The notes below the pieces were generated by a model, which worked only from the letters and a program-made list of their open reading frames with translations, was not told the DNA's origin and did not search any database. Below, piece by piece: positions 42,179 through 51,755 of a DNA stretch of 64,000 nucleotides; position 1 is the first letter of the stretch; the number at the start of each line of letters is the position of its first letter. The DNA is from Terriglobales bacterium. GTDB taxonomy: Bacteria; Acidobacteriota; Terriglobia; Terriglobales; Acidobacteriaceae. The stretch is from contig DATMPC010000110.1 of the NCBI GenBank assembly GCA_035567895.1, positions 1-64,000 on the forward strand, in the 5' to 3' direction. The position numbers and the translations under genes were made by a program.

Positions 42179-43525
42179 CTACTGTGAACTAGAACGCGCA
42201 AGCAGCCCTTCTCGCGGTGAGTCTCGGGCCGTAACCGAAATAGGAATCCTGATATTAATGAGTGGGACCACGCTCCCTGCTAACAGATAGCACATCCCGA
42301 TAAACACGAACGCGGCTATCATGCTTCCTGTGTGATCGTTGAGGTAACCCACCGCATACGGGCCGACGAGCCCTCCAAGCTGCCCCACTGAATTGATCAG
42401 ACCGAAGCTCGCTGCCGCCGCCGTCTCGCTCAGGATCAAAGTGGGCATGGACCAAAAGGTCGGGTAGCACGAATACAGGAATCCGCCGCCCAGAATGAAC
42501 AGCACCATGGCCATCGGGAAATTGTGGCCAGTAGCAGGCAACAACAAATAAGCGGCGCTGGCACACGCCAGCGGGATGGCGGTGTGCCAGCGGCGTTCGC
42601 CCGTCCTGTCTGTATGCCAGCCGTTCAGTAGCATTCCGCCGATAGCAGCGAGTCCCGGAAGAGCGACCAACAACGCTACCGTCGAATTCGGCAGGCTGGA
42701 CAGACGTTTGATGAAAGTCGGGAGCCAAAATATGCTGCCTTGAGCGCCTGAGAGCGTGAGGAACCATAGAAGAATCAGTAGCATTACCCGGCGGTCGCGA
42801 AAGGCCTGCGAGATGGTGTAGTTGTGGATCCGTTTCTTTGCTCTGGTCTCCGCTTCCAACTCGCCGACGATCCACGTGCGCTCGTCTTCGGAAAGCCAGC
42901 GGGCTTGCTGCGGCTGGTCCGTGAGATAGAAGAGAGCCATAATTCCCAAAACGATTGGAGGAATGCCCTCCATGATGAACAGCCAGCGCCACCCGGCAAA
43001 CCCGAGCCAATGGATGCCGAGAAGCCAACCGGCCAGAAGCGAACCGACCACGGACGCCGTCGGCACCCCGGTATAGAAGGAAGCCACGGCTTTGGCTCGA
43101 TCCGAAATCCGGAACCAGTGTGTCAGGTAGACGATGACGCCAGGGAAAAAGCTGGCTTCAGCCACGCCCACAAGGAAGCGAGCCGCATAGAACTGCCGTG
43201 CGGTATGAACGAAGCCCGTGAGAATGGTGACCAGTCCCCACGTGACCATAATTCGCGCCAACCACTTTCGCGCACTCCAACGCTCGACGATGATTGCTCC
43301 CGGAATCTCAAAGAGGACATACCCAACAAAGAAAATTCCCACGCCCAAACCGTAGACGCGGTCGCTGAACCCTAGATCTGCGCTCATTCGCAGGTTGGCG
43401 AAAGACACATTGACTCGGTCAACAAAGCAAGCCAGGTACATCAGGAAGAGGAACGGAAGCAGCCGGAGCGCGATTCGCCGTCTGGCCCGCTGGCCCACAT
43501 CGCTTGTTTCAGCTCTCACAAACAT
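42179..43525 (-). CDS. MFS transporter, anion:cation symporter (ACS) type
   Basis: 448 residues with about 12 membrane helices. ACS features: RIALRLLPFLFLMYLACFVD then RVNVSFANLRM in helix 1, YVLFEIPGAIIVERWSARKW, and GVAEASFFPGVIVYLTHWF. The family imports organic anions such as hexuronates, tartrate, glucarate or hydroxyphenylacetate; the substrate cannot be told, though a uronate would suit the region. The exact start is unsure: ATG 43525 is used, 43546 is also possible. It begins 67 bases after the methyltransferase stop. Confidence 0.82.
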   Translation of the reverse strand: MFVRAETSDVGQRARRRIALRLLPFLFLMYLACFVDRVNVSFANLRMSADLGFSDRVYGLGVGIFFVGYVLFEIPGAIIVERWSARKWLARIMVTWGLVTILTGFVHTARQFYAARFLVGVAEASFFPGVIVYLTHWFRISDRAKAVASFYTGVPTASVVGSLLAGWLLGIHWLGFAGWRWLFIMEGIPPIVLGIMALFYLTDQPQQARWLSEDERTWIVGELEAETRAKKRIHNYTISQAFRDRRVMLLILLWFLTLSGAQGSIFWLPTFIKRLSSLPNSTVALLVALPGLAAIGGMLLNGWHTDRTGERRWHTAIPLACASAAYLLLPATGHNFPMAMVLFILGGGFLYSCYPTFWSMPTLILSETAAAASFGLINSVGQLGGLVGPYAVGYLNDHTGSMIAAFVFIGMCYLLAGSVVPLINIRIPISVTARDSPREGLLARSSSQ

Positions 43526-43592
43526 TCCATTTCGACGAAAAGGCATCTGCGGGCGGGGAGCCCCAGGGCCCTCATTCTTGAAGGTGAGGATT

Positions 43593-44423
43593 CTAGCTCG
43601 GTTTCTCCGAAACGTAGATGTAGCGGGAGAGCCGGCCTTCTCTGGCAATGCGAGCAGCCACTTCAAAGAACTGCTGCTCTCCCTCGTACGTCTGGTCGCC
43701 CTCGATCTCGCGCAAGACAGCGCTCCTCGAGGCGCGAGCTGCGCCCCGCCGCTCAGCCATTTCAGCCATATTCGCAGTTAAGTTCTCACACACCACCAGC
43801 CGCAAACCACACTCCGCGATAATGCGTTTGTCATAATCAGCCGGAACGAACAGGAAGAAACCTATGGAACCGCGTACCGCGATTTCTGCATTCGTCAGCG
43901 GTCCGGTCACGGTAATGGGATCGGTGAACAGCAAGCGTCCGCCTGGCTTGAGCAGTCGGGCCCACTCGGAAATTACACCGAGCCGATTTGGGAGATGATT
44001 GATCGAGTCAATGCACGTAATTGCATCGAAGCGGGCGTCGGGAAAAGGCAACGGCCCGGCCGCATCCGCAACCCGAAACTCGGCGAGACCCGTTAAGTCC
44101 CTCTGCGCTGCAAACGACCTTGCCGTCGAAACCGCCTGCTCATGAGCGTCAATTCCCACGATGGAACAGCCGGTCTTTGCCGCGATTCGCAGCGCCGGGG
44201 CCCCGGACCCACAAGCTACATCGAGCAGACTCTTACCCGGAGAAAGGTTAAGCGAACCCAGAAACCGGTCCTGCTCGTCTGACGTGAGCCAACTATTCTG
44301 CCCAATATCCTCGCCAAAGGCTTCGCGACGGATCTCCGCGTACAGCTCCGATTGAAAGTTTCCGTAGTTGGCGTCGTAGTGACCGACGGAACGGCGCTCC
44401 TCGGATTTAACTCCTTTGCCCAT
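43593..44423 (-). CDS. Class I SAM-dependent methyltransferase
   Basis: 276 residues. SAM motif I is LLDVACGSGAPALRIAAKTG, with IVGIDAHEQAV (motif post-I) and DAITCIDSINHLP and LLKPGGRLLFTDPI completing the Rossmann set. The N-terminal SVGHYDANYGNFQSELYAEI and the C-terminal part suggest a small-molecule methyltransferase. The ATG at 44423 leaves out 69 residues of chance-like sequence upstream. Same strand as the ACS transporter, so co-transcription is possible. Confidence 0.82.
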   Translation of the reverse strand: MGKGVKSEERRSVGHYDANYGNFQSELYAEIRREAFGEDIGQNSWLTSDEQDRFLGSLNLSPGKSLLDVACGSGAPALRIAAKTGCSIVGIDAHEQAVSTARSFAAQRDLTGLAEFRVADAAGPLPFPDARFDAITCIDSINHLPNRLGVISEWARLLKPGGRLLFTDPITVTGPLTNAEIAVRGSIGFFLFVPADYDKRIIAECGLRLVVCENLTANMAEMAERRGAARASRSAVLREIEGDQTYEGEQQFFEVAARIAREGRLSRYIYVSEKPS

Positions 44424-44660
44424 CCCAACCTCGCCCCGGGCGGCTTGGCCGGGACTTCCCTCCAAAGTTGAAGACGTGGAGCATTGTACGCGCTGGGCTC
44501 TTAGAACTACGCGAGAGATCCTCGCCAGCGAAGGATGGCGCACCCACCTCTCAGAAGTTCCACGCAAGAAGTAAAGACAAAAAGGGTGGCGCACCCGGCG
44601 CCAAACTGTAGATTGATTGTGGCCGTGCAAGAGTTACGTTAGGTCGATCATTGGCAAGGG

Positions 44661-44730
44661 CGCACCCTTCAAAAACCGAAGGGTGCGGCGCCCGGCAGAA
44701 ACCCGAAATGGGAAGGGCTGGGCCACCCGC
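44661..44730. repeat. CGCACCCTT hairpin and GGCCACCC repeat element
   Basis: A perfect 9-bp stem CGCACCCTT / AAGGGTGCG (44661-44687, 9-base loop) is followed by a short element (AAACCCGAAATGGGAAGGGC, then TGGGCCACCC; 44699-44730) shared with the copies at 42115-42150, 45532-45565 and 45652-45687. A similar hairpin stands at 54198-54225. Confidence 0.7.
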
Positions 44731-44765
44731 CGCTCGTCTCGAATCATTTGCCCCGGAACGTCCCA

Positions 44766-45365
44766 TCAGATCCACCGCCGCACCCGCGCCTTGTAGGCGC
44801 GGTAGGCATCTCCGAACTTGCGCTCCAGATAGCGCTCCTCCCGCGCCACCACGCCGACATTGATCACCCAGATGAGCGGCACGACGAGCCCGATGGCCCA
44901 CAGGCTTCCCGCCGCGACGCCTAAGCCCAGGTAGACCAGGGTCGTTCCCAGATAGAGCGGGTTCCGCGTCCGCCGATAGATGCCGTCGACGACCAGCGCC
45001 GTCGTCGGCAGGGTGGGCGGAATGTTGGTGCCGGCGGCCACAAAGCGCCGCATGCCCATGGCGATCATGACAAAGCCGCCCGCCGCGAGCGCGGCTCCGG
45101 CCAGATAGCTGGGAAAAGCATGCGCGGCCAGGGGCGGGAGCGGAACGACCGCCTCGAGTACCGCTGCCGCCGCCAGGAAGCCGAGAAAGATCAAAGGCGG
45201 CAGCGCGATGACGCCGGCCACGTCGGGCGTGCCCGATCCGCCCCCCGGTCGCGGCGCCGCTGGGCCACCACCCGCCACCGTCCGCATGGCAAGGCGTATG
45301 CCGAAGAGGATTGCCAGGACGGCGGTTCCGCCTGCCAGGATGAGGACTGTTTCGGAAATGGTCAT
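44766..45365 (-). CDS. Isoprenylcysteine carboxylmethyltransferase-like membrane enzyme
   Basis: 199 residues with about five hydrophobic segments. The C-terminal signature RRTRNPLYLGTTLVYLGLG with EERYLERKFGDAYRAYKARV matches the ICMT/PEMT group, SAM-dependent enzymes methylating lipid-linked groups. No prenylated partner exists in bacteria, so phospholipid, tocopherol-like or unknown substrates are more likely. Base composition differs from its neighbours: three 60-base lines counted by hand gave 67-70 percent G+C against about 55 percent in chrB. Repeats frame it on both sides. Recent transfer is likely. Confidence 0.78.
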   Translation of the reverse strand: MTISETVLILAGGTAVLAILFGIRLAMRTVAGGGPAAPRPGGGSGTPDVAGVIALPPLIFLGFLAAAAVLEAVVPLPPLAAHAFPSYLAGAALAAGGFVMIAMGMRRFVAAGTNIPPTLPTTALVVDGIYRRTRNPLYLGTTLVYLGLGVAAGSLWAIGLVVPLIWVINVGVVAREERYLERKFGDAYRAYKARVRRWI

Positions 45366-45794
45366 GGCAGAACCTTTCGCATAATTTTAGTTTAGGGCCT
45401 GTCTTCAGTTGAGCAGGATGATAGCGGAAGCGAGGCTGAACTCCGGGCTGGGTAGCCCGCCCTTTGTTTTCCTTTTGCGTCGAACTGCTATGGACTGGGT
45501 GGTGCACCCATTGTCCGGAAATCTGATGCGACAACCGAAACGGGAAAAGGATGGGCCACCCAGCCAAACACTTGACCTGACCTTCTCGCTACCCCGCCCT
45601 CTCGCAAGCACCGCGCGAGAACGGGGCACCGCATACCGTGGAGGCGCGTAGCTAAACCCGAAATGGGAAAGGGCGGGCCACCCAGCCACCCAGTTTTTCG
45701 GTACGTCAGCGAAAACAAGATGAAAGGCGGGGCACCCGGCAAGGGTCGGCCACCCGTCCCTTGCCAGACGGAAAAGCATCGTGTCTGTCATCAT
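45366..45794. other. Repeat-rich intergenic region (contains copy B)
   Basis: About 430 bases with no gene. It holds a GGGCCACCC element (45532-45565), repeat copy B (45565-45687) and further G/C-rich fragments (GGGGCACCCGGC, GGGTCGGCCACCCG). A long reverse ORF spans these elements but is judged chance coding by the repeat itself. Confidence 0.6.
45565..45687 (+). repeat. Dispersed 123-base repeat, copy B
   Basis: Same orientation and nearly the same sequence as 42030-42150, with a few substitutions and a two-base length difference. Preceded directly by the short GGGCCACCC element. Confidence 0.88.
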
Positions 45795-45985
45795 GTTTCT
45801 GGAGGAACGATTAAAACCGCCGCGAAACCTCGCTCTCTATGTTCTTGCTTGGATCACTCTCGCTCGCCGCCGCGGATCAGCGGAGCGCTCCTTTACCGTC
45901 GCCGTTGACAATTGAAGCCGCAGTCAACTTCGCTGTGGCTCACTATCCACAGATTCGCGCGTCGCTTGAGCGTGGTTTCAGGTGA
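45795..45985 (+). pseudogene. 5' remnant of a tolC-like efflux gene
   Basis: Aligns over about 185 bases with the start of the intact gene at 47153-47336, including the leader GTTTC(T/G)GGAGGAACGATT. Differences show decay: the TTG start reads TTA, a one-base insertion near 45832 shifts the frame, and after 48 codons (MFLLGSLSLAAADQRSAPLP, with AVNFAVAHYPQIRASLERG) a TGA ends it. The rest of the gene is missing. Its position on the other side of chrB suggests a partial duplication or insertion event. Confidence 0.82.
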
Positions 45986-46165
45986 CCGGAAAGCATAGAA
46001 GGAATCCACAGCGAAAATCGAATTCCTTGCCAAAGCATAACGGCTGCTGTGCATCAATAGACGTGAACCTAACCTGAAACACATCAGTTTGTACCGTCTG
46101 GCATTCTTCCTTTCGTTGGGATAAATAAGACTGGCTCAGTAGCAGCGGTGCTGTTACACATATAT

Positions 46166-46179
46166 CATTCTATGGAATG
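46166..46179. promoter_or_regulatory. CATTC-TATG-GAATG palindrome at the chrB start
   Basis: Perfect 5-bp inverted repeat overlapping the ATG of chrB. Could be an operator for an autoregulator or hinder ribosome entry. No Shine-Dalgarno is evident upstream, so a downstream start cannot be excluded. Confidence 0.35.
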
Positions 46180-47127
46180 GTAGTAGCGACCAAGGGAGCC
46201 AGCCGAACCGAAGAGCAGCCCGGCAACATCGATGTGCCTTGGCTATTACTCGTCTTCAGTCTTCCTGCGAAGCAGGCCAGCCGTCGCGTCGAGGTATGGA
46301 GAAAGCTGAAACTGTACGGCGCCTTGTCTCTTCCCAGCTCTGGATACCTCTTGCCGAATACGGCGGCAAATCATGAGCGTTTTGAATGGCTAGCTGCCGC
46401 AATTCGAAAATACAACGGCCAGGCATCAGTCGTGACGGTAAACGCGATCGACGATCAACCACCAACGCAGTTACGGCAGAAGTTTACAGAAGCCAGATCG
46501 CAGGACTACGACGAGCTACTAAAAGAACTTCGGAGGAAAACGGCTAAGCGCGGCCCGGGAGACTTAGCGCGACTGCGGAGGCGATTCCAGCAGATTGTCG
46601 CCATTGACTTCTTCAACAGCCCGCTTCGTAGCAGGGTTGAGAGTGTGCTGAATAGCGCAGACGGGCTTTCGCAGGGGTCTTCGATGCCTCGCGCCAAGGC
46701 GCGAAAGGAATATCTCAACCGAACTTGGATCACCCGGCACCGCCCTGGCATCGACCGGGTATCGTCCGCATGGCTAATACGCAAATTCATCGATGCCCAT
46801 CCACGATTTGCATTCGGTGATGACGCAGCCGAAGTCCCCGACGCTGTGCCGTTCGATATGTTTCAGGCAGGTGGCTTCGGCCATCGCGGCGACGATTGCA
46901 CTTTCGAGACGCTGCGCAAAGAGTTCGCAATTCGTGATCCGAAGGTAGCCGTGATAGCACAGATCATTCATGACGCCGATTTGGACGACGAGAAATACGG
47001 ACGCTCAGAGGGTATTGGGCTGGATCGAGTGCTGATCGGGTGGGCACACGAAGGCACAGCCGATGAAGAACTGCTGCGCCGCGGAATGGAAATGATCGAG
47101 GGCCTGTATCAGGCGATCAAGCAGTAA
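46177..47127 (+). CDS. chrB: ChrB-family chromate resistance protein
   Basis: 316 residues. N-terminal ChrB part about 20-150 (PWLLLVFSLPAKQASRRVEV, LYGALSLPSSGYLLPNTAAN) and the C-terminal ChrB domain about 175-316 (RTWITRHRPGIDRVSSAWLI, FGHRGDDCTFETLRKEFAI, AQIIHDADLDDEKYGRSEG). ChrB proteins go with ChrA chromate efflux and can sense chromate. No chrA is adjacent; instead an RND pump follows. The gene lies between a dead tolC fragment and the intact tolC, so it looks inserted into an older efflux operon. Confidence 0.84.
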   Translation: MVVATKGASRTEEQPGNIDVPWLLLVFSLPAKQASRRVEVWRKLKLYGALSLPSSGYLLPNTAANHERFEWLAAAIRKYNGQASVVTVNAIDDQPPTQLRQKFTEARSQDYDELLKELRRKTAKRGPGDLARLRRRFQQIVAIDFFNSPLRSRVESVLNSADGLSQGSSMPRAKARKEYLNRTWITRHRPGIDRVSSAWLIRKFIDAHPRFAFGDDAAEVPDAVPFDMFQAGGFGHRGDDCTFETLRKEFAIRDPKVAVIAQIIHDADLDDEKYGRSEGIGLDRVLIGWAHEGTADEELLRRGMEMIEGLYQAIKQ

Positions 47128-47168
47128 TAAAGGTCGATTCTCTGAGTGTGTCGTTTCGGGAGGAACGA

Positions 47169-48590
47169 TTGAAGTCGCTACGAAATCTCGCTCTAGTATT
47201 CGTGCTGGGATCACTGTCGCTGGCGGCTGCGGATCAGCAGAGCGCTCCGCCGCCATCGCCGCTAACACTTGAGGACGCGGTGCACTATGCAGCAGTTCAT
47301 TTCCCCGAAGCGCGAGCGGCTCTCGCTAAAGTGGTTGGCGCGCGGGCAGCGGTGGGCTTGGCCCGAACTGCGTATCTTCCTCGCACCGATCTGCTTTGGC
47401 AGACGAATCGTGCCACTTACAACAACATCGCGGGGCTGCTCCTGCCGCAGTCAGTGATTCCTCCCCTTTCTGGTCCCGTCCTGACGAATACCAGCAACAC
47501 GACAGCGTGGGGCAGTGCTGGTGGCGCTCTTTTTTCCTGGCAACCGTTCGATTTCGGATTGCGCTCTGCCAACGTGGACGTAGCACGAGCAGCGGAGGGG
47601 GGCGCTAACTTCCAGTTGCAGCTCACGAAGCTCGACGTGGCGGCGGCCGCGGCCGATGCCTTTCTTGCAACGGTTGTAGCGCAGCAGGCGCGTCGCGCGG
47701 CGGAAGCGGATGTGAATCGGCGCGAGTCGTTTGGCAAAGTCGTGCACGTGCTGGTTGGTAACCAGCTTCGCGCCGGAGTAGAAGCCTCGCGCGCCGACGC
47801 CGAACTCGCCGCGGCTCGCACGCAGTTACTTCGCGCACAAGGAGCCGAAGAAAACAGTCGCATCGCCCTGGCTCAAGCTTTGGGAATTGCCGGCCAATCG
47901 GTTCAGGTCGATCCGGGTCCGCTTGCGATAGCATTGCCCCCTGTTCCGAACACCACGCAGAGCAGAGAGGTCCTGACCAACCACCCGTTAGCGGAACTTG
48001 CGATGAGCGCGGTGGATCAATTTCGGGCGCGAGAACACGCTCTCCAGCGTTCCTACTTCCCGAGTTTTTATCTTCAGTCCGCAGTGGCTGGACGAGGCAG
48101 CGGGGTACGGCCCGACGGCACGATTGTCGGAGGCTCCAATGGACTTGTGCCGGATCGCGCCAATTTTGCCATAGGACTTACGGCAAGTTTTCCCGTATTC
48201 GACTTCTTCTCTCTTCGGTCTCGAAAGCAAATCGAAGAGGCTGACGAACAGAGCGCCAGCGCAGAGTACGACAAGACTATCCAGCAATTAACAGCACAGC
48301 TTCAGCGGGCACGAACGGAGCTGACGATCTCAAAGCAAATTGCCGATAACACTGCCGTGGAGCTACAGTCCGCGCAAATGACCGAGACCCAAGCCGAAGC
48401 TCGGTATCGTGCCGCTTTGGGCAATGTCGTGGAAGTCGCCGAGGCACAGCGATTGCTGGTGCAAGCCGAGAGCGACGATGCCATCGCAAAGGTCAGTGTC
48501 TGGCGCGCTCTATTGGCACAGGCCTTCGCCGAAGGCAATCTTCAACCGTTTATCGATGCCGTTCAGAGCGCCGCGGGAGGGCACCAATAA
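47169..48590 (+). CDS. TolC-family outer-membrane efflux channel
   Basis: 473 residues, starting with TTG five bases after a strong GGGAGGA site; the ATG-like longer ORF is rejected. Signal peptide about 1-20 (NLALVFVLGSLSLAAA). Two outer-membrane-factor repeats with periodic coiled-coil helices: LTLEDAVHYAAVHFPEARAA, KLDVAAAAADAFLATVVAQQ, and later EYDKTIQQLTAQLQRARTEL with QAEARYRAALGNVVEVAEAQ. It forms the trimeric exit duct of an RND pump. Its stop is directly followed by the pump ATG. Confidence 0.88.
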   Translation: MKSLRNLALVFVLGSLSLAAADQQSAPPPSPLTLEDAVHYAAVHFPEARAALAKVVGARAAVGLARTAYLPRTDLLWQTNRATYNNIAGLLLPQSVIPPLSGPVLTNTSNTTAWGSAGGALFSWQPFDFGLRSANVDVARAAEGGANFQLQLTKLDVAAAAADAFLATVVAQQARRAAEADVNRRESFGKVVHVLVGNQLRAGVEASRADAELAAARTQLLRAQGAEENSRIALAQALGIAGQSVQVDPGPLAIALPPVPNTTQSREVLTNHPLAELAMSAVDQFRAREHALQRSYFPSFYLQSAVAGRGSGVRPDGTIVGGSNGLVPDRANFAIGLTASFPVFDFFSLRSRKQIEEADEQSASAEYDKTIQQLTAQLQRARTELTISKQIADNTAVELQSAQMTETQAEARYRAALGNVVEVAEAQRLLVQAESDDAIAKVSVWRALLAQAFAEGNLQPFIDAVQSAAGGHQ

Positions 48591-51500
48591 ATGTGGCTTG
48601 TCCGCACCGCCCTGCGCCGCCCGATCAGCGTCATCGTGGTAATTGTTGCCGTTGCCCTTTGTTCCGTGTTGGCGCTGATGCGCACGCGCATCGACATCTT
48701 TCCCGATCTGAACTTGCCCGTCATCTATGTAGCTCAGCCATACGGCGGCATGAGCCCGCAGCAGATGGAAGGATTTATCTCCTATTACTACGAGTATCAC
48801 TTCCTGTACATCAACGGCATTGAGAACGTCGAGGCACAATCCATTCAAGGCGTATCGCTGCTTCGCCTCACGTTCCATCCTGGCACAAACATGAGTGAAG
48901 CATTGGCGCAGACGATCTCGTACGTAAACCGCGCTCGTGCGTTTATGCCGCCCGGCACGGTTTCTCCTTTTGTGATTCGCTACGACGCGGGCACGCTCCC
49001 GGTCGGATACCTAGTCTTCTCGAGCTCCGCACGCACTCTGGGAGAGATTCAGGATTTGGCTCTCAATCGCGTGCGGCCGATTTTCGCAACTTTGCCGGGC
49101 GTTTCCTCACCACCGCCATTTGGTGGCAATCAGCGCACGATCGTCATCAGCGTCGATCCGAATAAGCTGCACGCATACGGGCTCTCACCCCAAGACATCG
49201 TGCAAGCCGTGTCGTCCGGGAACAGTATTGAACCTTCGGGAAACGCCAATATCGGCAACTATCAGGCGCTGGTGACTACCGATTCGACCGTGCAGCAGAT
49301 CTCCGACCTCCTCGACATTCCCTTGCACAGTGTCTCCGGGGCGAGCGTTTATCTTCGTGACATCGGCTCGGTTTCAGATTCTTCGGACATCCTCGCCGGC
49401 TACGCGCTCTTGAATGACAAGCGCACGGTTTACATACCGGTCACAAAGAGACCGGATGCATCCACTATCACGGTCGTCAACCAGGTTCGCCAGAGCATTC
49501 CTCGTTTCCAATCGCTGGTACCGGAAGACATCAAGATCAGCTACGAGTTCGACCAGTCGCAGTATGTACGCGACGCTCTTTCCGCTGTGGTGCGCGAAGG
49601 AGGGCTGGGAGCGATTCTCACTGGCCTGACTCTGCTTCTGTTTTTGCGCGATTGGCGCAGTTCACTGATCGTGGTGATCACCATTCCCTTTGCACTGTTG
49701 AGTGCCGTGATAGCTCTGTGGGCCGCTGGACAGACTATCAACATCATGACGTTGGGCGGACTTGCATTGGCAGTCGGAGTACTCGTGGATGAGGGAACCG
49801 TTCTGCTCGAAAACATTCACGTGCATCTTGCGAACGGCCAGCCGAAGGCGCGCGCAGTACTCGAGGCCAGCCGCGAAGTCGCGATTCCCCGGCTGCTCGC
49901 CATGCTTTGCGTGCTTGCGGTTTTTCTTCCTTCGTTCTTTATGGTTGGTCCCGCGCGAGCGCTCTTCGTCCCGCTTTCGCTGGCAGTGGGTTTCTCCATG
50001 GCGGCGTCCTACCTGCTTTCGAGTTCTCTGGTGCCGGTGCTGTCGAATTGGGTGATCAAAGCGGAACACGTCGAAAGGCACAAATCCTCAGAGGACAGAT
50101 TTGGCTTGTTCCGCCGGCGCTTCCTCTCTTTGCTCGATCGTCTCATGGGCCGGCCTGGCTGGTTGCTGACCGCATATGCAGTCGTATCGATGCTCGTTTT
50201 GGCGTTGGTAGCTCCCCGCCTCGATCGAGAAATCTTTCCGGCATCAGCGGCAAATCAGTTTCGGCTTCGCTTTGATGCTCCCGATGGAACGCGGGTGCCG
50301 ATGACGGAGGCGCTGACGCGCCGCGTGCTTGACGAGATCCACCGCCAAGCCGGTGAGGAGAATCTCGACCTCACCCTCAGCTATGTCGGTGTGCAACCGT
50401 CGTCTTATCCAATTAATACCGTGTTCTTGTGGACGAGCGGACCACAACAGGCTGTGATCAACGTTTCCTTGAAACCGGACTCCAGCATTTCGGTTCACGA
50501 TCTTGAAGAGAGGTTACGTCATAGCTTCGCGCAACAGTTTCCCGACTCCCGCTTTTCGTTCGACCCTGGCGACCTCATCAGCCAGACTCTCAACTTCGGC
50601 GCTCCATCAGTGGTCGAGGTTGCGACCAGTGGACCTCAATACGCGGACGTTGCTTCCTTTGCAGAGAAGATTCGCGGAGAACTCTCCAAGATTTCTGACC
50701 TGCGGGACCTTGAGTACGAGGAGCCACTTCAATATCCCGCAGTGGATGTCCGGGTGAATCGCGTGCTGGCCGGACAATTGGGCGCCTCCGCCGACCAGGT
50801 TGGCCAGGCGATAGTAGCTGGAACTGCATCCAGCCGATTCGTCTCTCCGAATTATTGGCGCGATCCTAAATCGGGCATCAGCTACCAGGTGCAGGTACAG
50901 GTTCCCCAAGCACGGATGACTTCTCTCGAGGACATCCAGAACATCCCCGTGGCAAGTTCCACCGGCGCGCATCCTTTGGTGCGCGAACTCGCTTCGATTC
51001 GACCGGTCCACGTGCCGGGAGAACTTGATCGGCAAAATGGACTGTGGATGATCCGTTTGTCAGCCAACCTCGGCAAGAATGACTTGGGAAGAGCTGGCCG
51101 AAGCATTCCACAAGCCATTTCGCGGGCCGGCACGCCACCCCGTGGCGTCGTCGTTCAGGTGCGAGGGCAGCTCGATGCCATGAAGCAAATCTTCGGAAAC
51201 CTGTTTATTGGCCTCGCGACCGCGATTGTGGTCATTCTGTTGCTGCTGGCGGCGAACTTTGAATCTGTAAGGCTGTCGCTGGTTGTCCTTTCCACCGCGC
51301 CTGCTGTCCTTGCGGGCTCCGTCTTGATGCTGTTCATAACCGGAACAAGTCTGAATCTCGAGAGTTTTATGGGAACCATCATGGCGATCGGAGTGGCCGT
51401 GGCGAATGCCATCTTGCTGGTCACATTCGCGGAACAAAATCGAAGATCCGGTGCCAACGCGACCGAGGCTTCACGAAACGCAGCCGGCGAGCGATTGCGG

Positions 51501-51755
51501 CCGGTGTTGATGACAAGTCTGGCGATGATCACGGGAATGATCCCGATGGCATTGGCAATCGGCCGCGGAAGCGCCGAAAGCGCTCCGCTCGGCCGGGCCG
51601 TGATCGGTGGATTGTTCGCGGCTACACTGGCCACACTTCTCGTGCTGCCGACGGTGTTCGGGTTGGTGCAACGCAAAACCACGCTCGAAAGTCCCTCGCT
51701 CGATCCTGAAGACCCAAACAGCCGATTTGGGACAGCCCCGGAGCTAGCGAGATGA
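48591..51755 (+). CDS. RND efflux pump, inner-membrane permease
   Basis: 1,054 residues of the AcrB/CusA superfamily with 12 expected membrane helices and two large periplasmic loops. Start LVRTALRRPISVIVVIVAVA, DIFPDLNLPVIYVAQPYGGM, and in helix 4 GVLVDEGTVLLENIHVH, where Asp400-Glu401 stand for the proton-relay Asp pair. Late part MGTIMAIGVAVANAILLVTF and MTSLAMITGMIPMALAIG. Either drug (HAE-1) or metal (HME) type; the helix-4 residues deviate from the common VDDA pattern, and the chrB context is suggestive but not decisive. Confidence 0.9.
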   Translation: MWLVRTALRRPISVIVVIVAVALCSVLALMRTRIDIFPDLNLPVIYVAQPYGGMSPQQMEGFISYYYEYHFLYINGIENVEAQSIQGVSLLRLTFHPGTNMSEALAQTISYVNRARAFMPPGTVSPFVIRYDAGTLPVGYLVFSSSARTLGEIQDLALNRVRPIFATLPGVSSPPPFGGNQRTIVISVDPNKLHAYGLSPQDIVQAVSSGNSIEPSGNANIGNYQALVTTDSTVQQISDLLDIPLHSVSGASVYLRDIGSVSDSSDILAGYALLNDKRTVYIPVTKRPDASTITVVNQVRQSIPRFQSLVPEDIKISYEFDQSQYVRDALSAVVREGGLGAILTGLTLLLFLRDWRSSLIVVITIPFALLSAVIALWAAGQTINIMTLGGLALAVGVLVDEGTVLLENIHVHLANGQPKARAVLEASREVAIPRLLAMLCVLAVFLPSFFMVGPARALFVPLSLAVGFSMAASYLLSSSLVPVLSNWVIKAEHVERHKSSEDRFGLFRRRFLSLLDRLMGRPGWLLTAYAVVSMLVLALVAPRLDREIFPASAANQFRLRFDAPDGTRVPMTEALTRRVLDEIHRQAGEENLDLTLSYVGVQPSSYPINTVFLWTSGPQQAVINVSLKPDSSISVHDLEERLRHSFAQQFPDSRFSFDPGDLISQTLNFGAPSVVEVATSGPQYADVASFAEKIRGELSKISDLRDLEYEEPLQYPAVDVRVNRVLAGQLGASADQVGQAIVAGTASSRFVSPNYWRDPKSGISYQVQVQVPQARMTSLEDIQNIPVASSTGAHPLVRELASIRPVHVPGELDRQNGLWMIRLSANLGKNDLGRAGRSIPQAISRAGTPPRGVVVQVRGQLDAMKQIFGNLFIGLATAIVVILLLLAANFESVRLSLVVLSTAPAVLAGSVLMLFITGTSLNLESFMGTIMAIGVAVANAILLVTFAEQNRRSGANATEASRNAAGERLRPVLMTSLAMITGMIPMALAIGRGSAESAPLGRAVIGGLFAATLATLLVLPTVFGLVQRKTTLESPSLDPEDPNSRFGTAPELAR

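Noticed and set aside
45405-45794. Reverse ORF of 129 residues
   Set aside because: It is read straight through repeat copy B and neighbouring elements; no ribosome site or domain.
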